From a virus, in IMG/VR virus record IMGVR_UViG_3300028423_000521, positions 1 to 43,570 of that record: a stretch of DNA of 43,570 nucleotides; one strand, 5' to 3'. Of the stretch, positions 6,255-12,452 are shown piece after piece (within the stretch, counting starts at the first letter, position 1; the number at the start of each line of letters is the position of its first letter). The position numbers and the translations under genes are program-made. The notes under the pieces are model-generated. The model had not been told where the DNA came from, did not search any database, and was given only the letters and a program-made list of their open reading frames with translations.

Positions 6255-7187
6255 ATGATCGCCAATGAGAAAAAGTCGTTCGAGAACGGCTACCAGTTTG
6301 CATGGGATGCAACTTCCCTCGACCTCGCAATGACTTGCCCGCGCAAGTATTACTACCGCATCATCCGGGGCATCAGCCCTAAGCACAAATCTGTCCATCT
6401 TATCTTTGGCGGCATATACGCCTCCGCCCTCGAAAACTTCTATAAATACCGGGCCGAGGGCGAGAGTATAGAAACCGCTCAGCGCAAGGTCGTCCGCGAA
6501 GCACTTACCGCCTCGTGGGACAATGACAACAATCGGCCTCGCGTGTTCGAGGATAATGCAAAAACTCGGCCAAATCTCATCCGCACCATTGTCTGGTATA
6601 TTGAACAATTCGCCATCGAGACCGATGATGGATTAAAAACCCACCACCTCGACGATGGCCGCCCGGCAGTAGAGCTATCTTTCAGCCTAGAAATCAGCCC
6701 CAACATCATGTATTGCGGGCACCTAGACCGAGTAGTCTCAATGGCAGACCAATTTTATGTCATGGACCAAAAGACAACTGGCGGCACGGTCGGCACTTAC
6801 TACTTCGACACCTTCTCACCAAACAACCAGATGAGCGGTTATGCGATGGCCGGTCAAGCTGTCCTTCATTCTCCCATCGCCGGAGTTATAATCGATGCCG
6901 CCCAGATCGCAGTCAACTTTACTCGCTTCGAACGAGGCGTAACAACGCGGTCAAAGGATCAGATTGAGGAGTGGCTCCAGAACACAATCTATTTCATCCA
7001 TAACTTTCAAGACCTCACAAAACATGCTCAGGACGAGGAAACAAAGTGGCCAATGAACCCGAACGCCTGCGGAAATTACGGGGGCTGCGAGTTCCGCATC
7101 CTCTGCCAGCGGAGCCCGAAGGTTCGCGAAAGCTACATTCGCGGCGATTTTGTAGAACATGACTGGGACCCGATCAAGGAGCGCTGA
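6255..7187 (+). CDS. RecB/Cas4-like PD-(D/E)XK nuclease with probable Fe-S cluster
   Basis: A 310-residue nuclease of the PD-(D/E)XK superfamily. An N-terminal Cys sits in TCPRKYYYR (about residue 28), the catalytic region reads GHLDRVV... then VMDQKTTGG (Asp and Asp-x-Lys), and the C-terminus has CGNYGGCEFRILC. One N-terminal plus three C-terminal cysteines is the arrangement that holds a 4Fe-4S cluster in AddB/Cas4-type exonucleases. No CRISPR genes are nearby, so it most likely trims DNA ends for phage recombination together with the adjacent RecA-like ATPase and SSB-like protein. Confidence 0.82.
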   Translation: MIANEKKSFENGYQFAWDATSLDLAMTCPRKYYYRIIRGISPKHKSVHLIFGGIYASALENFYKYRAEGESIETAQRKVVREALTASWDNDNNRPRVFEDNAKTRPNLIRTIVWYIEQFAIETDDGLKTHHLDDGRPAVELSFSLEISPNIMYCGHLDRVVSMADQFYVMDQKTTGGTVGTYYFDTFSPNNQMSGYAMAGQAVLHSPIAGVIIDAAQIAVNFTRFERGVTTRSKDQIEEWLQNTIYFIHNFQDLTKHAQDEETKWPMNPNACGNYGGCEFRILCQRSPKVRESYIRGDFVEHDWDPIKER

Positions 7188-7205
7188 GGATGAAGGACAG
7201 AAACG

Positions 7206-7373
7206 ATGATAAAGGATAGAAGAGGCCGAACCCCGAATTTCGTAGTCAGAGACAAAACCCTGCTTCATCAGCCCACCGGACTCCGAGTAGAGATAACCGA
7301 CACTGAACCAGAAACACTGAAAAAGGCCATCAAGGCACTTAAGGAGAAAATAGCCAATGCCAAAAGCAAGTGA
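7206..7373 (+). CDS. Small basic protein, 55 aa
   Basis: A 55-residue Lys/Arg-rich protein (MIKDRRGRTPNFVVRDK...) ending in a basic helix (LKKAIKALKEKIANAKSK). Its last 17 bp overlap the start of the ATPase gene, and AAGGACAG lies upstream as a possible ribosome-binding site. No family is recognised; the charge suggests nucleic-acid contact. Confidence 0.55.
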   Translation: MIKDRRGRTPNFVVRDKTLLHQPTGLRVEITDTEPETLKKAIKALKEKIANAKSK

Positions 7374-8145
7374 GCATAAGTCGGCCGAATTTGTCAAACT
7401 CCTATTCATAGGTGCCTCCGGCGCAGGGAAAACCGGAGCCCTGACCTCCCTTGTTGAGGCGGGCTACAAACTCCGCATCATCGACATGGACAGCGGGCTG
7501 GACGCCCTTATCAATCACGTCAAAGAGTCCGATCCGAAACTCCTCGACAACATCGAGTATGAGACCTTCAGAGACCGCATCAAAATGTCGTCCGCAGGGC
7601 CAAAAGTAGATGGCTCGCCAAAAGCATACCTTAACGCCCTTCGCGCTCTAGAAAGCTGGCCAGAAGATGATAGTGATCCGGCTACTTGGGGCCATGATAC
7701 AATTCTCGTCATAGACTCACTAACCAACATCGGCCGCGCAGCTATGCTGTGGGCTAAAGCAGCCAATCCGGCGGCCAAAGACCCTCGTCAGTGGTATAAG
7801 ACTGCGCAAGACCTGATCGAGGACCTTGTGGCCAACCTTACCTCAGACGGCTTCAACACGAACGTAATAGTAATATCTCATGTGGACATGGTAGAAACAA
7901 AAGAGGGCATGATTAAGGGCTATGCCTCAGCCATCGGCAAGGCTCTCGGCCCGAAACTCCCGCGTTTCTTCAACACCATGATCCTCTCAGAAACACGCGG
8001 TTCCGGGGCTAACGTTAAGCGCATGATCCACACAGTTCCCACCGCCCTGATCGACCTCAAAAATCCCGCCCCGATGCGGATTGAGGCGCATTACGAAATA
8101 AAAGATGGCTTGAGGAAAATCTTCGAGCGTCTTAAGAACTCCTAG
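7357..8145 (+). CDS. Sak4-like RecA-fold ATPase
   Basis: A 262-residue single-domain P-loop ATPase. Walker A is GASGAGKT (about residues 19-26) and the Walker B strand is ILVIDSLTNI (about 113-122); a following IVISHVD strand is typical of RecA-like ATPases. Short phage RecA relatives with an SSB-like protein directly downstream, as here, fit the Sak4 group of single-strand annealing/recombination proteins. It lacks the long C-terminal domain of cellular RecA. Role in phage homologous recombination is inferred from family and neighbours. Confidence 0.8.
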   Translation: MPKASEHKSAEFVKLLFIGASGAGKTGALTSLVEAGYKLRIIDMDSGLDALINHVKESDPKLLDNIEYETFRDRIKMSSAGPKVDGSPKAYLNALRALESWPEDDSDPATWGHDTILVIDSLTNIGRAAMLWAKAANPAAKDPRQWYKTAQDLIEDLVANLTSDGFNTNVIVISHVDMVETKEGMIKGYASAIGKALGPKLPRFFNTMILSETRGSGANVKRMIHTVPTALIDLKNPAPMRIEAHYEIKDGLRKIFERLKNS

Positions 8146-8193
8146 CCCACCGTAGAACGGGCCTCGGAGGGCGGGTCTGGCTAGGGAGCCCTC
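8141..8193 (+). promoter_or_regulatory. Structured intergenic RNA with competing hairpins
   Basis: Between the ATPase and SSB-like genes, CCTAGCC (8141-8147, including the stop codon) can pair with GGCTAGG (8179-8185). GAGGGC (8167-8172) can pair with GCCCTC (8188-8193). The two stems interlock, so they are alternatives or a pseudoknot. No T tract follows. A role in mRNA stability or differential expression is possible. Confidence 0.35.
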
Positions 8194-8222
8194 ATCAACC
8201 CAACTTCAGAAGGAATGAAAGA

Positions 8223-8690
8223 ATGAAGTTTTCAGAAGCACTGGACCGGAAGCTCGAAGAAATTCAGCGGCCACCGAACCCACCTATCGGCCATTACATC
8301 TGGCAGGTGTCGAAGCATCCCGAAGTAGACGAATTCACTTCGGGCCGCACGGGGGCTGAGTTTGAGCGTGTCAACATCCAACTCACCTGCGTTTCGCCGG
8401 GCGACGATGTAGATACAGACGAACTCGGGGACTACGGAAACATTGCGGGCTACTCGCAGCGCAAGACCTTCCTTTTCCCAACCGCGGAGGACGAAAAAGC
8501 GTCTTACGAGCGCTCCCTTTTCAACCTCAAACGCTTCCTCGAGCACTGTGGCGTTGATGCCGAGTTGTCCCTGACGGAAAGCCTTGCGGCCTGCGTCGGG
8601 ACTCAGGTCATGGCCGAACTCAGGCATCGGCCGGACCCGGAAGACCCAGAGGTTGTTTATGCCGAAATCGGCAAGACGGCTCCGGTCTAA
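8223..8690 (+). CDS. Probable single-stranded DNA-binding-like protein, 155 aa
   Basis: A 155-residue acidic protein (MKFSEALDRKLEEIQRP...) with alternating strands (IGHYIWQVSK, FERVNIQLTCV, RKTFLFP) and a helix, then a C-terminal strand HRPDPEDPEVVYAEIGK. Sequence and position directly after the Sak4-like ATPase fit phage SSB-like proteins of the DUF669 kind. No strict motif proves it. Ribosome-binding site AAGGAATGAAAG precedes the ATG, and a hairpin follows the gene. Confidence 0.5.
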   Translation: MKFSEALDRKLEEIQRPPNPPIGHYIWQVSKHPEVDEFTSGRTGAEFERVNIQLTCVSPGDDVDTDELGDYGNIAGYSQRKTFLFPTAEDEKASYERSLFNLKRFLEHCGVDAELSLTESLAACVGTQVMAELRHRPDPEDPEVVYAEIGKTAPV

Positions 8691-8701
8691 CGTTCAACAT
8701 C

Positions 8702-8725
8702 AGGAAGGGCTTAGCGGCCCTTCCT
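8702..8725 (+). terminator. Hairpin after the SSB-like gene
   Basis: AGGAAGGGC (8702-8710) pairs with GCCCTTCCT (8717-8725), a perfect 9-bp stem with a 6-nt loop. Downstream sequence is CCCACC, not a T run, so it is a weak terminator or an mRNA-stabilising stem. Confidence 0.55.
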
Positions 8726-8743
8726 CCCACCGAGGAAGTAAAC

Positions 8744-9073
8744 ATGCCCACTTTTACAGATAAGTTTGATGAGCAGCTAACCGGCCTCGTCAACAAAGAA
8801 CGTCAAGCAGCCTATGGCCACCCGCTATACCACTTTCAGCGCACGGCCAACATGAAAAAGGAGTTGCGCCATTGCGAGGATGCAGAACTCCGCCATGTTC
8901 TTGAGATGATCGCGGACAAGATGGCCCGTCTCTGTGAGACACCAGACCATTTTGACTCATGGATCGACATTGCGGGCTACGCTCGAACAGCCATGATGGT
9001 CATGGATGAGAGAAAAGGAAATGAAGATGCAAAGTATAAAACCTCAGTAACCCTCGGAGGAGACCTTATATGA
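8744..9073 (+). CDS. DUF6378-like phage protein, 109 aa
   Basis: The sequence NKERQAAYGHPLYHF..., then MIADKMARLCE..., then DSWIDIAGYARTAMMV follows the pattern of a small phage family annotated DUF6378 (all-helical, distantly like MazG-type nucleotide pyrophosphohydrolases). Conserved-looking acidic residues and the DIAGY helix are present. Nucleotide-related function is a guess from the fold. GAGGAAG is the ribosome-binding site; the gene overlaps the ParB-methyltransferase start by 4 bp. Confidence 0.6.
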   Translation: MPTFTDKFDEQLTGLVNKERQAAYGHPLYHFQRTANMKKELRHCEDAELRHVLEMIADKMARLCETPDHFDSWIDIAGYARTAMMVMDERKGNEDAKYKTSVTLGGDLI

Positions 9074-10374
9074 CGAGCGGAAACTTCTCTTACATCCCGC
9101 TTGACTCCATCACGGTCAACAGGGACAACAGGCAAAGAAAAGAAATCGACCCAACTAAACTGGAAGAATTGGCCGAGTCAATCCGACAGCGTGGCCTCAT
9201 CAATCCAATCACAGTCACTCGCGATCTTGTCCTAATCGCGGGCGAGCGCCGCTATGAGGCCCACAAACTCTTGGGCTTCGATCAAATCGCTGTGCAGTTT
9301 ACGGAAAACCTGACTGATGAGGAAATGCACCTTATCGAGCTTGAAGAAAACGTCAAACGCCTCGACCTTTCGTGGCAAGATGAGGTAGATGCAGTCTCCC
9401 TCTACCATGAAATCAAGTCGGGGACTGAGGAAGATTGGTCTCAAGAACGGACCGCCGAGGCCCTTGGCATGAGTCAGTCTAACGTGGCCAAGCAACTTCT
9501 GGTAAAGAAGGCCATGGATGAGGGTGTTGAGGACGTTATCTCCTCACCGAAACTTACGACCGCAGCCAATTACGCGCAGCGGGCAATGGAACGCAAGAAA
9601 ACATCAGCCTTGCGTAATCTTCGTCAGGAGAGTCTCCCTTCGTCGAGTGAGTCCCCAACTATCACCGAAGAAGAGGTTCTTAGCATCCAGCCCGCCGTGA
9701 AACGATACGCTGATATTCAGGAGGCCAATTTCAACGTGTGGTCAAAGGAGGTCTACGAGGTTCCTTTCAACTTCATTCACTGTGACTTCCCCTACGGCAT
9801 CAGCGCGGGCGACACTAAGGGCCAGTCGGGGGCCAAGCTTTACGGGGGCTACGCTGACAAGCCTGAAATCTATTGGGAGTTGATAGACAAATTCTTGGAG
9901 CGGCAAGATAACTTTGTAGCCCCTTCGGCCCATATGATGTTCTGGTTCAGCATGGACTTCTATCAAGAAACTAAGCACAGGCTTGAAGAGGCGGGCTGGA
10001 AAGTTAATCCATTCCCCCTTATCTGGTTTAAGACCGACAACACGGGCATCTTGCCTGATGCAAAACGTGGCCCCCGTCGCATCTACGAGACTGCCTTCCT
10101 CTGCACGAGGGGCGACCGCAAAATCGTCAAGGCCAAAGGAAACTGTGTCGGAACCACTGTCACCAAAGACTACCATATGAGTGAAAAGTCCACAAAGATG
10201 CTAGAGCATTTCTTCACGATGTTTGTGGACGAGACTACAGTAATGCTTGACCCTACCTGCGGCTCAGGTAATGCAGTAAAAGTGGCCGAGGAAATGGGGG
10301 CCGACTGGTCTCTGGGCCTCGAATTAAATCCCGAATATGTGGCACTCGCCCGCCAAAATCTGGAGTTAGACTAA
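9070..10374 (+). CDS. ParB/Srx-domain - DNA methyltransferase fusion
   Basis: A 434-residue fusion. Residues 1-110 form a ParB/Srx-type domain (YIPLDSITVNRDNRQRKEID, INPITVTRD, LIAGERRYEAHKLLG). Residues about 125-160 hold a KorB-like helix-turn-helix (RTAEALGMSQSNVAKQL). From about residue 225 there is an adenine/N4-cytosine methyltransferase with catalytic CDFPYG (motif IV, Phe in place of the first Pro of DPPY) followed near the C-terminus by the SAM-binding motif DPTCGSGNAV. That order is typical of the beta class. It probably modifies phage DNA against host restriction, guided by the ParB/HTH part. Target sequence unknown. Confidence 0.85.
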   Translation: MTSGNFSYIPLDSITVNRDNRQRKEIDPTKLEELAESIRQRGLINPITVTRDLVLIAGERRYEAHKLLGFDQIAVQFTENLTDEEMHLIELEENVKRLDLSWQDEVDAVSLYHEIKSGTEEDWSQERTAEALGMSQSNVAKQLLVKKAMDEGVEDVISSPKLTTAANYAQRAMERKKTSALRNLRQESLPSSSESPTITEEEVLSIQPAVKRYADIQEANFNVWSKEVYEVPFNFIHCDFPYGISAGDTKGQSGAKLYGGYADKPEIYWELIDKFLERQDNFVAPSAHMMFWFSMDFYQETKHRLEEAGWKVNPFPLIWFKTDNTGILPDAKRGPRRIYETAFLCTRGDRKIVKAKGNCVGTTVTKDYHMSEKSTKMLEHFFTMFVDETTVMLDPTCGSGNAVKVAEEMGADWSLGLELNPEYVALARQNLELD

Positions 10375-10613
10375 TGCTATCCGCAGTTCACCCACTTCAA
10401 ACTCGCCGCCTTGCATCAGACCAAGATGAGTATAATGCTCTATCCATCGCGGACCGCCCTGAGCCAGAATTGGGCAACGTCATGGAGTCCATATGGGAGC
10501 CCACCCCACGAGAGCTAGAAGAACTCAAGAACGGTGGCTTCATCCGCCTTTCCATAATCGGGCTAATCCATCCACCTGTCATGCTTGATGTAGTGCCTCG
10601 TTCCGAGGATTGA
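10374..10613 (+). CDS. Hypothetical protein, 79 aa
   Basis: Starts in the TAATG overlap with the methyltransferase stop, so is translationally coupled to it. The protein has an acidic centre (SIADRPEPELGNVMESIWEPTPRELEELKNGG) and a hydrophobic C-terminal segment (FIRLSIIGLIHPPVMLDVV). No family recognised. Its stop overlaps the -35 of the promoter at 10610. Confidence 0.6.
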   Translation: MLSAVHPLQTRRLASDQDEYNALSIADRPEPELGNVMESIWEPTPRELEELKNGGFIRLSIIGLIHPPVMLDVVPRSED

Positions 10614-10638
10614 CATAAGGTTGATATGGCTTTATGAT
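10610..10638 (+). promoter_or_regulatory. Sigma70-like promoter upstream of the polymerase operon
   Basis: TTGACA at 10610-10615, 17-bp spacer and TATGAT at 10633-10638 (5 of 6 consensus): the best-matching promoter in the right-going arm. The predicted start falls on the ATACCGCCATA operator at 10645-10655, which runs into the palindrome CCATATGG. It would transcribe the glycosylase/exonuclease, inserted genes, polymerase and helicase. Confidence 0.7.
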
Positions 10639-10644
10639 TAAATG

Positions 10645-10655
10645 ATACCGCCATA
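10645..10655 (+). promoter_or_regulatory. Putative operator ATACCGCCATA (copy 2)
   Basis: Exact copy of the 11-mer at 1040 and 39152, starting 6 bp downstream of the -10 of the 10610 promoter. It overlaps CCATATGG (10651-10658) and lies just before the ribosome-binding site GGGAGG of the GTG-started gene. Confidence 0.5.
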
Positions 10656-10668
10656 TGGGAGGACAAAA

Positions 10669-10890
10669 GTGGCTTGGTTCTGCTACGAAATCTCATTCTC
10701 GGGCCAGCTTCAGCCCCGAGTCTACAATGAAAAACCGGACGAAAGAACGGCTGAGGGCCGCAAGCGGTCTATAGTCAAAGACTCTCTTTACGAGATAGAC
10801 AGTGGCCTTTCTACGGAACAGGCCGAGATAGCCTTTCTCCTAAGCCGAGGTGGCAAGTTCACTTACAAGAAAGAGAGGCAAGATGCATAA
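10669..10890 (+). CDS. Hypothetical protein, 73 aa (GTG start)
   Basis: The longer frame opens at ATG 10642, but that lies at the inferred transcription start and has no ribosome-binding site. GTG 10669 has GGGAGG 6 bp upstream and is preferred. The protein (VAWFCYEISFSGQLQPRVYNEKP...) has an N-terminal strand pair, a basic middle and a C-terminal helix with EQAEIAFLLSRGG. No family recognised. Its end overlaps the next start by 8 bp. Confidence 0.6.
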   Translation: MAWFCYEISFSGQLQPRVYNEKPDERTAEGRKRSIVKDSLYEIDSGLSTEQAEIAFLLSRGGKFTYKKERQDA

Positions 10891-11908
10891 GCCGATTATG
10901 ATTGTTGGCGAGGCTTGGGGCGAGCAAGAAGAGCGGGTAGGTAAGCCCTTTCAAGGGCCATCCGGCTCTGTCCTCCGAGGCATCCTGCGTCAGACCGGCG
11001 TGGACATAAACGAATGCTACCTCACGAACGTATTCAATCGTCGCCCGACTAATAATAAGATAGAGGCATTCTGTGGCCCCAAGGCCGAAGGCATACCTAA
11101 CTATCGTCCGATCAAGCAAGGCAGCTACGTGCGAAAGGAATTTCAGCCTGAGTTAGACCGTCTGTTTGAGGAGATCGAACGGACTCGTCCTAACATAATC
11201 GTAGCCGTGGGCAACACTCCTTTATGGGCCCTGTGCAAAAAGGTGGGCATTAAGAAATATCGCGGGGCTCCCATGCTTACCCATCCTGACGTTCTGGGCG
11301 GAAAGTATAAGGTAATTCCTACATGGCATCCGGCCGCAATCCTCCGTCAATGGGAAATGCGCATCGTAGCCGTGGCCGATTTCCATAAGGTCAGGCACGA
11401 AAGCAGCTTCTCTGAACTCCATCGCCCGTCGCACCTAATTTACCTTGAGCCCTCTATCGGGGACATTGAGGCTTTCTATAATCAATTCCTCAAAGACGAG
11501 CCCTTCGTGTCGGCCGACATTGAAACTAAGGAACGGACGATAACTGAGATCGGCTTTTCGACGGCCAGCGGAGATCGCTGCATTGTGATCCCTTTCTGGA
11601 GCCGGGCCGCAGAAGATGGAAATTACTGGTCAACGGCCGAGGAAGAATGTGAGGCATGGAATTGGGTCAGGCATATCCTAGCCGAAAAGAAAGTCGTCGG
11701 CCAAAACTTCTCCTACGACATGAACTATCTTTGGCGCACAGTCCACATACCTTGCCCACATTTTCTGGGCGACACAATGGTTCTCCACCACTCACTCCAG
11801 CCCGAGTTAGAAAAAGGCTTAGGCTTTTTGGGCTCAATCTACACAAACGAGCCCTCATGGAAATTCATGCGCACCGATCACTCAACACTTAAGCAGGGAG
11901 ACGACTGA
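10883..11908 (+). CDS. Uracil-DNA glycosylase fused to the N-terminal part of a DnaQ-like 3'-5' exonuclease
   Basis: A 341-residue protein. Residues 1-175 match family 4/5-like uracil-DNA glycosylases: GEAWGEQEERVGKPFQGPSG, then IIVAVGNTPLW, then a C-terminal TWHPAAI His motif. From about residue 200 the exonuclease domain of a family A polymerase begins: VSADIETK (Exo I, Asp-x-Glu) and VGQNFSYDMNYLW (Exo II), then a segment ending KGLGFLGSIYTNEPSWK. It stops before Exo III. Exo III (YNGLD) is in the polymerase gene at 12449, beyond two inserted genes, so this is the first half of a split polymerase. ATG 10883 is preferred to GTG 10850 because GAGAGGCAAG precedes it. Confidence 0.85.
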   Translation: MHKPIMIVGEAWGEQEERVGKPFQGPSGSVLRGILRQTGVDINECYLTNVFNRRPTNNKIEAFCGPKAEGIPNYRPIKQGSYVRKEFQPELDRLFEEIERTRPNIIVAVGNTPLWALCKKVGIKKYRGAPMLTHPDVLGGKYKVIPTWHPAAILRQWEMRIVAVADFHKVRHESSFSELHRPSHLIYLEPSIGDIEAFYNQFLKDEPFVSADIETKERTITEIGFSTASGDRCIVIPFWSRAAEDGNYWSTAEEECEAWNWVRHILAEKKVVGQNFSYDMNYLWRTVHIPCPHFLGDTMVLHHSLQPELEKGLGFLGSIYTNEPSWKFMRTDHSTLKQGDD

Positions 11909-12138
11909 TGTTCATAACTGCAATAATGATACAAAATCAACTGTGTCGGGAAATATCCCTAAACATGGCCAACGTTATTTTTATCAGCGATCTTGACCAA
12001 CCCATAACCTTCGTCCATCAAGACGAAGATGGGAACCGATTTAACGAGAGAGGTCCCGGCTGTCTGGCCGTAATGACCAACGGAGAAACCATCCTCCTTA
12101 ACGGAACTCGTCACGAAATCATAACGAGGACTGCATGA
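11908..12138 (+). CDS. Hypothetical protein inserted in the split polymerase, 76 aa
   Basis: ATG shares one base with the stop of the glycosylase/exonuclease (TGATG), with GGGAG upstream, so expression is coupled. The 76-residue protein (MFITAIMIQNQLCREISLNMANVIFISDLDQPITF...) looks beta-rich with a compact fold and no catalytic motif. It overlaps the DUF1937 gene by 4 bp. It is one of two genes sitting between the polymerase halves; no homing endonuclease motif is seen. Confidence 0.65.
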   Translation: MFITAIMIQNQLCREISLNMANVIFISDLDQPITFVHQDEDGNRFNERGPGCLAVMTNGETILLNGTRHEIITRTA

Positions 12139-12452
12139 TCTACGTAGCCAGCCCATACTCCCACCCCGACGCAGCCGTTCGTCATGTTCGCTACGAGAGA
12201 ACTCTTTACTACTGCGCCGAGCAGATGCGTAAGGGCCTTGTAGTATTCTCGCCCATCGTCTACGGCCACCAGTTTGCCCTTCTCGGCCTATCTCAAACTG
12301 ACCACGTTTGGTGGCAGGACTTTAACGAAAGAATGCTTCTTTCCGCAGAGTCTATCCATATCTTCATGATCGCGGGCTGGAAAGAGTCGGAGGGCATAGC
12401 CCATGAGATAGACTTTGCTCAGCGGCACGGCATTGAGGTAAAATACGTATGA
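12135..12452 (+). CDS. DUF1937 / nucleoside deoxyribosyltransferase-like protein
   Basis: The pattern IYVASPYSH (N-terminal strand and loop), VVFSPIVYGH, ERMLLSAESIHIFMIAGWKESEGIAHEID is that of DUF1937, related in fold to nucleoside 2-deoxyribosyltransferases and DUF4406. The SPYSHPD loop and the GWKESEG...E segment correspond to the nucleotide-binding and catalytic side of that fold. It may act on nucleotides or base-modified precursors; activity is unproven. Overlaps the polymerase start by 4 bp. Confidence 0.7.
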   Translation: MIYVASPYSHPDAAVRHVRYERTLYYCAEQMRKGLVVFSPIVYGHQFALLGLSQTDHVWWQDFNERMLLSAESIHIFMIAGWKESEGIAHEIDFAQRHGIEVKYV

